Source: Bacillota bacterium
GTDB taxonomy: Bacteria > Bacillota > Clostridia > Oscillospirales > Ruminococcaceae
Length of the DNA stretch: 7,912 nucleotides
Assembly: GCA_023457175.1 (NCBI GenBank)
Contig: JAEWMM010000291.1
Coordinates: forward strand, 1-7,912
Direction of reading: 5' to 3'
Within the stretch, counting starts at the first letter, position 1. Every line of letters begins with the position of its first letter. This document shows, in pieces, positions 1 through 5,178 of the stretch. The position numbers and the translations under genes were made by a program. The notes beneath the pieces were generated by a model. It saw only the letters and a program-made list of their open reading frames with translations. It searched no databases and was not told the DNA's origin.

Positions 1-26
1 GGTAATATGCCCTTTTAGGGCTGGTG
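1..26 (+). repeat. End of a dispersed repeat; inverted copy at 3717-3742
   Basis: These 26 bases are the exact reverse complement of 3717-3742. They contain a small hairpin (GCCCT-ttt-AGGGC, 9-21). The identity stops at base 27 on the inner side. The outer side is cut by the window edge, so this copy probably continues upstream of base 1 with sequence like the reverse complement of 3743-3916. Downstream, bases 27-75 contain 'gttgtaccagaacccacggct', which resembles in a general way the 3' ends of IS200/IS605-type elements; this is inference from memory only. Confidence 0.85.
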
Positions 27-138
27 GTTTTGATTTATGGCTCAAAAATAAAGTTGTACCAGAACCCACGGCTTGGTGTATAGGCACATTCGTCACAGAC
101 AGCGCTTTTGCCGACGGACTAAAAAGGAGAACACGCCC

Positions 139-753
139 ATGAATACTCCGCTCAGGCTTGTGCTGATACGGCACTCGATAACTGCCGGTAATCTTGCCGG
201 CCAGTACATAGGCAGCATTGACCAGCCGCTTTGCCAAGAGGGTATTGAACTGGCGCAAGCCGCTGCTCAGCTTATGCCCCCGGTGAACCGGGTTTACCGC
301 AGCCCCATGCTGCGTTGCCGCCAGACGGCTGAAATTTTATATCCTGATCACCTCTCGCACGCGGTGGCCGACCTGCGCGAGACCGACTTTGGCATATTCG
401 AGGGCAAAACCTATGCCGAGCTTGCCCCCGACCCTGATTATCAGGCGTGGATAGCCTCAGCGGGTACATTGCCGCCTCCGTGCGGCGAGGCCACCGCGCA
501 TTTTACAAAACGCTGTGTTGCAGCCTTTTACGGCATATTACAAGAGCTAGCGCGTGATCATATTGCCTGTGCGGCCTGCGTCATGCACGGCGGCAGCATT
601 ATGGCCATTATGGCTGCGCTCACCGACCCTCAACGCCCTTTTTATAACTGGCAGGCAGAGAACTGCGGCGGATTTATTGTAAAGGCTGACCCTCAATCGG
701 GCCGACTGGCGCTCTTAGAAACGCTGCGGGTAAAATGTGAGACATATGGTTGA
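139..753 (+). CDS. Histidine phosphatase family protein (phosphoglycerate mutase-like / CobC-like)
   Basis: This is a cytoplasmic phosphohydrolase of the histidine phosphatase superfamily, 204 residues, which is normal for the small bacterial members. The N-terminal motif is R11-H12-S13-x-T (usually RHG; here Ser replaces Gly), with H12 as the expected phosphorylated nucleophile. The SPMLR segment supplies R59, LRETDFGIFEG supplies E81 as likely acid, and VMHGG supplies the second catalytic H150. The 'GSIDQPL' and 'FGIFEG' segments are typical of the alpha-ribazole phosphatase (CobC) and broad-specificity phosphatase branches, but no cobalamin gene is nearby, so the substrate is open. I chose ATG 139 because AAGGAG (124-129) sits 9 nt upstream; the frame is open back to 73 but that extension has no ribosome site. 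The gene stands alone. Its last codons and TGA lie in the left arm of a long hairpin. Confidence 0.88.
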   Translation: MNTPLRLVLIRHSITAGNLAGQYIGSIDQPLCQEGIELAQAAAQLMPPVNRVYRSPMLRCRQTAEILYPDHLSHAVADLRETDFGIFEGKTYAELAPDPDYQAWIASAGTLPPPCGEATAHFTKRCVAAFYGILQELARDHIACAACVMHGGSIMAIMAALTDPQRPFYNWQAENCGGFIVKADPQSGRLALLETLRVKCETYG

Positions 754-797
754 TGAACTTACAATGTTGCCAATATTGCAGGTTCATCAACCATATG
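743..797. repeat. 55-nt near-perfect hairpin overlapping the phosphatase stop codon
   Basis: Arms 743-768 and 772-797 pair around a 3-nt loop (gcc). The outer 16 bp (743-758 with 782-797) are perfect. The inner part adds a G-T wobble at 759/781, one pair, one A-C mismatch (761/779), and seven more pairs including one wobble. The left arm contains the last two codons and the TGA (751-753) of the upstream gene. No T-run follows on the plus strand, so it is not a standard intrinsic terminator. It could be an RNA-stability structure, an RNase III substrate, or the remains of a small palindromic insertion that reset the C-terminus of the gene. Confidence 0.85.
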
Positions 798-834
798 ACC
801 ATCTTTGCTATCGCCCTTATGTGGCAACGTTATT

Positions 835-890
835 TTGCGCTAACGCGCAGGTACGCCCCAACCCTCTGCCCCCCAGAAACGATGGGGAAC
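835..890. repeat. C-rich imperfect direct repeat, copy A
   Basis: This copy aligns with 953-1009 over about 56 nt. Both begin TTGCG, share ACGCGCAGG, run through ACGCCCC, CCCTCTGCCCC or CCCCTGCCCC, and end AAAC/AAAAAC followed by a conserved GGGGAAC/AGGGAAC. By eye identity is roughly 75-80 percent with one gap. The spacing between copy starts is 118 nt. The function is unknown. Confidence 0.65.
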
Positions 891-952
891 GGCGGAGCCG
901 CAACGGGTACGCATGCCGCTCATGACAGACTTTTTAAAGCGGCAGCGCTGCA

Positions 953-1009
953 TTGCGATCACGCGCAGGAACGCCCCCGCCCCCTGCCCCTTAAAAAACT
1001 CAAGGGAAC
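953..1009. repeat. C-rich imperfect direct repeat, copy B
   Basis: This is the second copy of the element at 835-890: TTGCGATCACGCGCAGG, then a C-rich core, then a run of A and CAAGGGAAC. The two copies being diverged rather than identical suggests an old duplication or two members of a dispersed intergenic family. Confidence 0.65.
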
Positions 1010-1323
1010 TTTAAACGCCCCACATGAGGATGTTAGCGTCCCACCCGACGTCAGCGGGTGCGCATCCAGCTCCAGACTTGTTACGTGGTTATACCTCACA
1101 GGTTAGACCTGCCTCTTAGGGTGCGTTGTTGCTTCCGTCGCGCTAACGTACCGACAAGGCAAGGAGCGCACACTTGGCAGGCGTTATAAGGCGCTGCGTA
1201 TTTCTTTTGGGAGACGCTTGTGGCAGCTTTTCAAGTTAGTTAGCTATAAAAACAGCCTTTCATGCCATATTTTAACTTTGTCATTTTTCGGCTGAAGAAA
1301 ATTACAAAATTATAACAAACCTG

Positions 1324-1352
1324 TTGCATTTATGGATAAGATATGCTATGAT
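1324..1352 (+). promoter_or_regulatory. SigmaA-type promoter of the secreted-protein gene
   Basis: TTGCAT (1324-1329) and TATGAT (1347-1352) are separated by exactly 17 nt. Each hexamer differs from consensus by one or two bases. An AT-rich tract with A-runs lies immediately upstream (1291-1318) and would suit an UP element. Transcription would start near 1359 and leave a leader of about 150 nt. The strength of the site agrees with the highly biased codon use of the gene it serves. Confidence 0.7.
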
Positions 1353-1358
1353 GGCTAC

Positions 1359-1511
1359 AGTAATCTTCCAGTTGAGGGTTACTTATCCGCAGGGGGGTAA
1401 AATGCTCTTCATATCCATGGTTTTACCTGTCCCTATTGACACAAGTTCCTTTGGCCGGTGTTGGAGAGCGTCGGCTGAAAGATATGATCTTAATTTAGGA
1501 GGAATATTCCA
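1359..1511 (+). promoter_or_regulatory. Long 5' leader with hairpins and a palindrome touching the ribosome site
   Basis: The predicted leader is about 150 nt. It contains GGTAAAA (1396-1402) pairing with TTTTACC (1421-1427), AAGAT-atg-ATCTT (1479-1491), and the palindrome GGAATATTCC (1501-1510), whose first two bases are the end of the Shine-Dalgarno AGGAGG (1497-1502). I do not recognise a known riboswitch class. Long structured leaders on abundant envelope-protein mRNAs often stabilise the message; that role here is inference. Confidence 0.4.
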
Positions 1512-2621
1512 ATGAAAAAGACATTTGCTCTTGTTCTGGCCGTTGCGATGGTCATGAGCCTGGCTGCGGTTTCTTTCGCTGCCTCTAATGCCAAAATCGC
1601 TCTTGTCGGCCCCTATAAGTATGACGGCGACATCGACTCCGGTAAGGGCGCCATGAAGAACGCCGTTCTCGCGTACGGCAATGCTGCTTACTGGCAGATT
1701 CTGTACGGTGCTACCACCGCTAACACCGCTGTTACCGATTACGAGGCCATTGAGAAGCTCAAGGTTAAGGCCAAGTGGGAAATGGGCTCCGATCTCGTTC
1801 AGGGCCTTTCCATCGTGAAGAAGCGCATTGGCGCTGACGTCGTAACTGTTGGTTCCAACGACTTCTATAAGGACAAGGGCGTTACCAGCACGACTGCTGT
1901 TCCCGGCGATCTGGTTCTTCCCACCGGCGAGGCTTATGCTTACTTTGTAGAGCTGAAGACCGTTGCTAAGGAGACCACCTCCGACGCCGACATCATCGGC
2001 ACCCTGACCTTCAACAAGAAGGCCACCTCCGGCGCTACCGCTGGCACTCCGAAGGCTTATGTGTTTGACGACGAAGAGATCGACATCTCTGTCAACCTCT
2101 TCTACGGCGACACCTGGCTGACCGCTAAGAGCCTGCTCATCGACGGCTCCAGCACCCATCAGCTGAAGTGGGACACCAACTACGCGCTGAAGTTTGACTC
2201 TGACGAAGAAGTTGAGCTTGAGTTCGGCAAGGACCCCAACGAAGGCACCTTCACCATCGACGTTTCCGGCCAGGGCAAGGTGTTCTTTAAGTATGACACC
2301 AAGGCTAACGACGCTATCGTTGCTGCTAACCCCGGCGCCAAGATGTTCTTCTTGAACTTCAACAACCCCAAGTTCAACCGTACCGGCGAGTTCATGTATG
2401 AGATGGAAGACGGCGCTTACGTTTACGAGATCGTTGACGGCAAGCTGGTCACCATCCCCGGCGCTGAGTATGACGAAGGCGACGAGGCTTTCTACTTCTA
2501 CACCCGCGCTCTGGGCTCCTATGTCTTCTCTGACGTAGAGCTTGTTGACGCTGTTGTTGACGCCCCCGTTGTTGACGCTCCCACCGAGGTCACCAACCCC
2601 GGCACCGGCGCTGCTGCGTAA
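1512..2621 (+). CDS. Abundant secreted or surface protein of unknown function, with C-terminal NPGTG
   Basis: This 369-residue protein starts with a classical Sec signal peptide (MKKT, then a hydrophobic core, ending near SFAA at about residue 24). The mature part has no cysteine, is acidic, and is rich in alternating Tyr/Phe/Val/Thr, suggesting beta-structure. A segment near the C-terminus reads YFYTRALGSYVFSD. A short Val-Asp-Ala-Pro repeat (about 346-356) precedes NPGTG (362-366), and the protein ends three alanines later. NPxTG resembles a sortase-type motif, but no hydrophobic segment or basic tail follows, so wall anchoring by that route is not supported. AGGAGG at 1497-1502 lies 9 nt before the ATG. 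Codons are strongly biased to GCT, GGC, GAC, AAG, GTT and TTC, unlike its neighbours, which suggests very high expression. It could be an S-layer-like or other major envelope protein. I do not recognise a named family. Confidence 0.85.
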   Translation: MKKTFALVLAVAMVMSLAAVSFAASNAKIALVGPYKYDGDIDSGKGAMKNAVLAYGNAAYWQILYGATTANTAVTDYEAIEKLKVKAKWEMGSDLVQGLSIVKKRIGADVVTVGSNDFYKDKGVTSTTAVPGDLVLPTGEAYAYFVELKTVAKETTSDADIIGTLTFNKKATSGATAGTPKAYVFDDEEIDISVNLFYGDTWLTAKSLLIDGSSTHQLKWDTNYALKFDSDEEVELEFGKDPNEGTFTIDVSGQGKVFFKYDTKANDAIVAANPGAKMFFLNFNNPKFNRTGEFMYEMEDGAYVYEIVDGKLVTIPGAEYDEGDEAFYFYTRALGSYVFSDVELVDAVVDAPVVDAPTEVTNPGTGAAA

Positions 2622-2660
2622 GTAGGTCGTTTTAACGGAACACTACCGTAAGGTAGAATC

Positions 2661-2693
2661 AAAAAGCCGCTCTCCTCTCCGGAGCGGCTTTTT
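2661..2693 (+). terminator. Rho-independent terminator of the secreted-protein gene
   Basis: AAAAAGCCGCTC (2661-2672) pairs perfectly with GAGCGGCTTTTT (2682-2693) around a 9-nt loop, and the T-rich tail continues (ttttattttta). The A-run before the stem would let it work on the opposite strand too. A small hairpin, CTACC-gtaa-GGTAG, lies just before it at 2643-2656. It starts 39 nt after the TAA. Confidence 0.93.
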
Positions 2694-2753
2694 ATTTTTA
2701 GTCCGCCTTTGTTCTAAACGATGCTCTTAGCATAGGTGGCTATATTATCGCAT

Positions 2754-2768
2754 AATGCAACTTGCATT
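2754..2768. promoter_or_regulatory. 15-nt palindrome upstream of the HAD gene, possible operator
   Basis: AATGCAA-c-TTGCATT is a perfect 7-1-7 palindrome. A second dyad, ACCGGT, occurs at 2775-2780 and again at 2808-2813. No convincing -35/-10 pair with 16-18 nt spacing is visible between 2694 and 2881: TTGCAT (2762) to TATAAA (2782) is only 14 nt apart. An operator role is a guess from symmetry and location. Confidence 0.3.
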
Positions 2769-2881
2769 GTGAGCACCGGTCTATAAAAGGCCCGCCTTAT
2801 TAAATATACCGGTCGGCATTATCAGCAGGTTTTTCGGAGATATGACATAAACACATTATTACTTGAATTGACGATTTGAAT

Positions 2882-3547
2882 ATGATTAATAAAGAGAATT
2901 TGTCGCTGGTCATCTTTGATATGGATGGCGTCATCATAAACAGTGAACCCCTGCACCGCATGGCATTCGAACAAATAAAAAACGAGCTGTCTAAAGGCAC
3001 CGAGGTAGACGTTGAGGATACGGCAGGCGCATCTGCAGTCGAGGTGTATCAAAATCTGCTCAAGGCTTGCCCGCCCTGCGCGCTTACGCCCGAAGAAGTC
3101 GCCTCGCGGCATTTTGAGTTTGTCTGGCAGAATATCCGCGATACAGCGCTTGCCAGCGGCATGGATGGCTTGCCAAGCTTACTGCAATTAATCGATCGAA
3201 AGGGCTGTAGCTATGCCGTGGCATCCAGCTCTCCGCGCAGCTTTGTCGAAAGCTGCCTGACATCGGTCAACATGCTGACCAATGCCAAAGCTGTGATATG
3301 CGGTGACTCGGGCTTTCCGGTAAAGCCGGAGCCGGATATGTTTCTGGCCGCTTTAAAAGCAGCCGGCGTACCCCCACAGCAGGCCGTTATCATCGAAGAT
3401 TCCCGCCTCGGCACCATAGCAGCCCAAAAGGCCGGTATACGCTGCATCGGGATTAATAATCCGGACTCCGGCGCGCAAGATCTCTTTGCAGCCGGTTGGA
3501 TTGTAGAAAATCTTTATCAAGCGGCCGAAATTATTAAAAGTCTTTAG
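2882..3547 (+). CDS. HAD-superfamily phosphatase, beta-phosphoglucomutase-like
   Basis: This cytoplasmic phosphotransferase or phosphatase of the haloacid dehalogenase superfamily has 221 residues, the usual size for the beta-phosphoglucomutase/DOG phosphatase branch. Motif I is FDMDGVIINSEPLH, with nucleophile D13 and acid/base D15; the common DS is NS here (N20). A helical cap follows (about 20-95). Motif II is ASSSP (114-118), motif III is K149 in KPEPD, and motif IV is IIEDSRLG with E172 and D173 binding Mg2+. The substrate cannot be read from sequence. I prefer ATG 2882; an in-frame TTG at 2876 adds two residues. Neither start has a good Shine-Dalgarno: the nearest GGAGA (2836-2840) is about 40 nt away, so translation initiation may be weak or leaderless-like. 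No partner gene is adjacent on this strand. Confidence 0.9.
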   Translation: MINKENLSLVIFDMDGVIINSEPLHRMAFEQIKNELSKGTEVDVEDTAGASAVEVYQNLLKACPPCALTPEEVASRHFEFVWQNIRDTALASGMDGLPSLLQLIDRKGCSYAVASSSPRSFVESCLTSVNMLTNAKAVICGDSGFPVKPEPDMFLAALKAAGVPPQQAVIIEDSRLGTIAAQKAGIRCIGINNPDSGAQDLFAAGWIVENLYQAAEIIKSL

Positions 3548-3609
3548 GGTCTGAACCTAAAATAATGATTTAAAGCCTTCTGGTCGGCAGGCTGCCGTAC
3601 TATCAGACA

Positions 3610-3663
3610 GGGTGTATAAAGCAGGTGCTTGCGCAGCAGCGCAAGCACCTGCTTTATACACCC
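3610..3663. repeat. Perfect 25-bp hairpin, 4-nt loop, no U-tract
   Basis: Arms 3610-3634 and 3639-3663 are exact reverse complements around the loop AGCA. The stem is mixed in composition (GGGTGTATAAAG, then CAGGTGCTTGCGC). No T-run follows on either strand, so this is not a standard intrinsic terminator, although it is 62 nt after the HAD stop codon and could protect or process that mRNA. A further 6-bp pairing, GTCTGA (3549-3554) with TCAGAC (3603-3608), lies just outside it, and a short CGGCAG-g-CTGCCG dyad is at 3585-3597. Confidence 0.9.
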
Positions 3664-3695
3664 GATGTGATATTGCATAGGCCCAAATTAAAATT

Positions 3696-3916
3696 ACCAG
3701 TTGAACTGGTGGTATGCACCAGCCCTAAAAGGGCATATTACCGGCACGCCTCTTAAGAGGCCCTGAAAATTCCCCCAAGCGCATCACATGCACTGCGACT
3801 GCTAAAGCAGTGAACTTCGTAAGCTTTTTGTTTGCAATGAGCCAAGCTATTGTCATTCGCTTCGCTCAATGCTTAAAGCTAAAGCATACGGGGGCCCCCA
3901 CCGGCAGAGCCGGTGG
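3696..3916 (-). repeat. About 220-nt multi-hairpin intergenic element
   Basis: A chain of palindromes fills this stretch with no coding frame: ACCAGTT-g-AACTGGT (3696-3710), CTGGTG-gtatg-CACCAG (3706-3722), GCCCT-aaa-AGGGC (3722-3734), GCCTCTTAAGAGGC (3748-3761), ACTGCT-aa-AGCAGT (3798-3811), ATGCTT/AAGCAT (3869-3887), GGGGGCCCCC (3890-3899), and CCACCGGC-aga-GCCGGTGG (3898-3916). The first two compete for the same bases. Part of it (3717-3742) recurs inverted at window bases 1-26, so it is a dispersed repeat. The minus orientation is chosen so that it reads like the copy at 1-26. It may be a MITE/REP-like relic of an IS200/IS605-type element or a structured RNA. No transposase is present. 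Confidence 0.65.
3717..3742 (-). repeat. Inverted copy of window bases 1-26
   Basis: This is the exact reverse complement of 1-26, lying inside the multi-hairpin element. The pair brackets a block of about 3.7 kb that holds the phosphatase, the secreted-protein gene and the HAD gene. Confidence 0.9.
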
Positions 3917-3930
3917 TTTCCAGTATAATG

Positions 3931-3970
3931 AAAGCTGTGCGCCCATCTGATTTGACGGGCACACAGCTTT
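3931..3970 (-). terminator. Terminator downstream of cotJC, probably bidirectional
   Basis: AAAGCTGTG (3931-3939) pairs with CACAGCTTT (3962-3970), and GCCC (3941-3944) with GGGC (3957-3960), separated by one C-A mismatch. The stem has 13 pairs. It lies 12 nt past the cotJC stop. On the minus strand the stem is followed by a weak T-rich stretch (tttcattata). On the plus strand it is followed by a run of five Ts, so it may also stop transcripts coming from the left. Confidence 0.75.
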
Positions 3971-3982
3971 TTGAGATTCTGA

Positions 3983-4594
3983 TTATCTTTGAATACACGC
4001 TTTATCGAACGAGGGGTTAAAGGCGTAAAAGTTGTTGGAATCCAATTCTTCGGTTACAAGGCGCAGCGCCTCGCCAAATCTTTGGAAGTGGACAATCTCA
4101 CGTTCGCGCAAAAATACAATCGGGTCACGGACGTCGGGGTCATCAACGAGTCTCAGAATATTGTCATAGGTGGTTCTGGCCTTTTGCTCCGCCGCCATGT
4201 CCTCGGTCAAGTCGGTAATCATGTCGCCCTTTGATTGAAAATATGCCGCAGTAAAAGGTACTCCGGCAGCCGAGCAGGGATACAGACCCAATGTATGATC
4301 TATGTAATACGGCGCGAAGCCCGCCGCTTCAAGCTGCTGCGCATTTAGATTTCTGGTAAGCTGATGGACAATAGCGCTGACCATCTCCATATGTGCAAGC
4401 TCTTCGGTTCCGATATCGGTCAACACCCCGGCCACCGCGCGGTTCGGTGCGCTATAGCGCTGCGAAAGGTAGCGCATGGATGCGGCGAGCTCACCGTCCG
4501 GCCCGCCGAATTGCGATATGATAGCCTGCGCCAGCTTCGGGTTGGGGTTTGTGATGCGCACAGGGTATTGCAACCGCTTGTCATAAGTCCACAT
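3983..4594 (-). CDS. cotJC: CotJC, manganese catalase-family spore coat protein
   Basis: The 203-residue product opens MWTYDKRLQYPV, the start expected of CotJC and related Mn catalases of spore formers. These proteins belong to the spore coat and carry a di-manganese site that can dismutate hydrogen peroxide. Likely ligands are visible: E35 (GGPDGELAA), E65 and H68 (TDIGTEELAHMEM), E136 (EDMAAEQKAR) and H169 (REREIVHFQRF). The C-terminus ends with an NNFYAFNPSFD segment, common in clostridial members. I chose ATG 4594: AGGAGGA (4601-4607 on the complement) is 6 nt upstream. A TTG at 4600 would start two codons earlier but sits against the Shine-Dalgarno. The start lies 2 nt after the cotJB stop, and the Shine-Dalgarno is inside the cotJB end, so translation is coupled. 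Confidence 0.95.
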   Translation of the reverse strand: MWTYDKRLQYPVRITNPNPKLAQAIISQFGGPDGELAASMRYLSQRYSAPNRAVAGVLTDIGTEELAHMEMVSAIVHQLTRNLNAQQLEAAGFAPYYIDHTLGLYPCSAAGVPFTAAYFQSKGDMITDLTEDMAAEQKARTTYDNILRLVDDPDVRDPIVFLREREIVHFQRFGEALRLVTEELDSNNFYAFNPSFDKACIQR

Positions 4595-4596
4595 GG

Positions 4597-5178
4597 TCAA
4601 TCCTCCTCAATTTCCCAAGGCCAGGGTGTCTCAATCCATCGCCAGCCGCCCGAACTGGTATCAACGGTACATGCGCGTATTGGCCCGACAACTCTTTGAT
4701 AATCTTCGCTGGCCTGCATGAGCTGCTGCTGCTTTCTGCGGTAATATTCCAGCGCGTTTTGGTCGTCGGGGTGGGTATCAAGGTACAAAACCGCTTCGTG
4801 AACCGCAAAGCAGGACTGTGCGAGCTGCTGGGTCGCTTGCGCCTTATTGACGCCGTTGCGGTTGGACTGCATGGCTGCAACGGCATTCATGCTGCGCGCC
4901 GGCATCATGTTAGAGGACGCCATGCTGTTTTGTACGGCTGCATTTTGCATGCTTCTTGCGTTCTGGGTTGGTGTTGTCCCTGACAAAGTGCCGTTGTTCT
5001 GAGCCAACGCCGCATTCTGCTGCGCCAACATATCCTGTAGCGTTGTCGTGGTGGTCTGCGGCATCATTCTGCTGCCTTGCGCATTCATCATATTTTGCAG
5101 ATTGGCCGCGTTCTGGGCGGACATGATATTGTCCAGCGGCAGTGTGTTGTCGGGCAGCATCATATTGTCAAAAATCAT
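4597..5178 (-). CDS. cotJB: CotJB spore coat protein with long N-terminal low-complexity extension
   Basis: Residues about 111-193 form the CotJB domain: AVLYLDTHPDDQNALEYY, a helical Gln-rich segment, GPI, then WRWIETPWPWE near the end. This domain alone is normally the whole protein, about 85-90 residues. Here about 110 residues precede it, very rich in Met, Asn, Gln, Ala, Ser and Thr, with recurring QNA-type units (QNAANLQN, QNAALAQN, QNARSMQNAAVQN) and almost no charge, so probably disordered and able to self-associate in the coat. I chose ATG 5178, which overlaps the cotJA stop as ATGA and has AGGGGG 9 nt upstream. The GTG at 5184 is only 3 nt from that site. It is coupled to cotJA upstream and cotJC downstream. 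Confidence 0.9.
   Translation of the reverse strand: MIFDNMMLPDNTLPLDNIMSAQNAANLQNMMNAQGSRMMPQTTTTTLQDMLAQQNAALAQNNGTLSGTTPTQNARSMQNAAVQNSMASSNMMPARSMNAVAAMQSNRNGVNKAQATQQLAQSCFAVHEAVLYLDTHPDDQNALEYYRRKQQQLMQASEDYQRVVGPIRACTVDTSSGGWRWIETPWPWEIEED

Larger units (their letters stand above)
798..1323. other. Long intergenic region with no supported gene
   Basis: Open frames here (for example 750-1106 on plus) lack ribosome sites and have C-runs and composition unlike the flanking genes. The region holds the C-rich direct repeat described separately. It also has small palindromes: CACCCG-acgtcag-CGGGTG at 1042-1060 and CAGGT-tag-ACCTG at 1099-1111. From about 1226 it becomes AT-rich, with A-tracts at 1291-1318 that could act as an UP element for the promoter at 1324. 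I recognise no RNA gene in it. Confidence 0.6.

Noticed and set aside
54..84. Promoter of the phosphatase gene (TTGTAC with TGTATA or TATAGG)
   Set aside because: The hexamers match consensus poorly and the spacing is 17-19 nt depending on choice; too weak to annotate.
750..1106. Plus-strand open frame after the phosphatase
   Set aside because: It begins inside the hairpin, has no ribosome site, runs through the C-rich repeats and gives a composition unlike a real protein.
1359..1511. Known riboswitch in the leader of the secreted-protein gene
   Set aside because: I looked for TPP-like and cyclic-di-GMP-like conserved cores and found none. The leader is long but not assignable to a class by eye.
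1383..2159. Long minus-strand open frame opposite the secreted-protein gene
   Set aside because: It is the antisense of a gene with strong codon bias, which removes stops on the other strand. The plus-strand gene has promoter, ribosome site, signal peptide and terminator; this frame has none.
2822..3112. Minus-strand frame over the start of the HAD gene
   Set aside because: It overlaps the catalytic motif I of a clear HAD enzyme on plus, and has no family features of its own.
3610..3663. Intrinsic terminator of the HAD gene
   Set aside because: The stem is strong but no T-run follows on either strand, so it is listed as a hairpin repeat instead.
3696..3916. CRISPR array
   Set aside because: The palindromes here differ from one another and are not regularly spaced direct repeats with spacers. 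No cas gene is in the window.
4364..4983. Plus-strand frames opposite cotJC and cotJB
   Set aside because: They are shadows of the cotJ genes, which are recognised by conserved motifs and linked ribosome sites.
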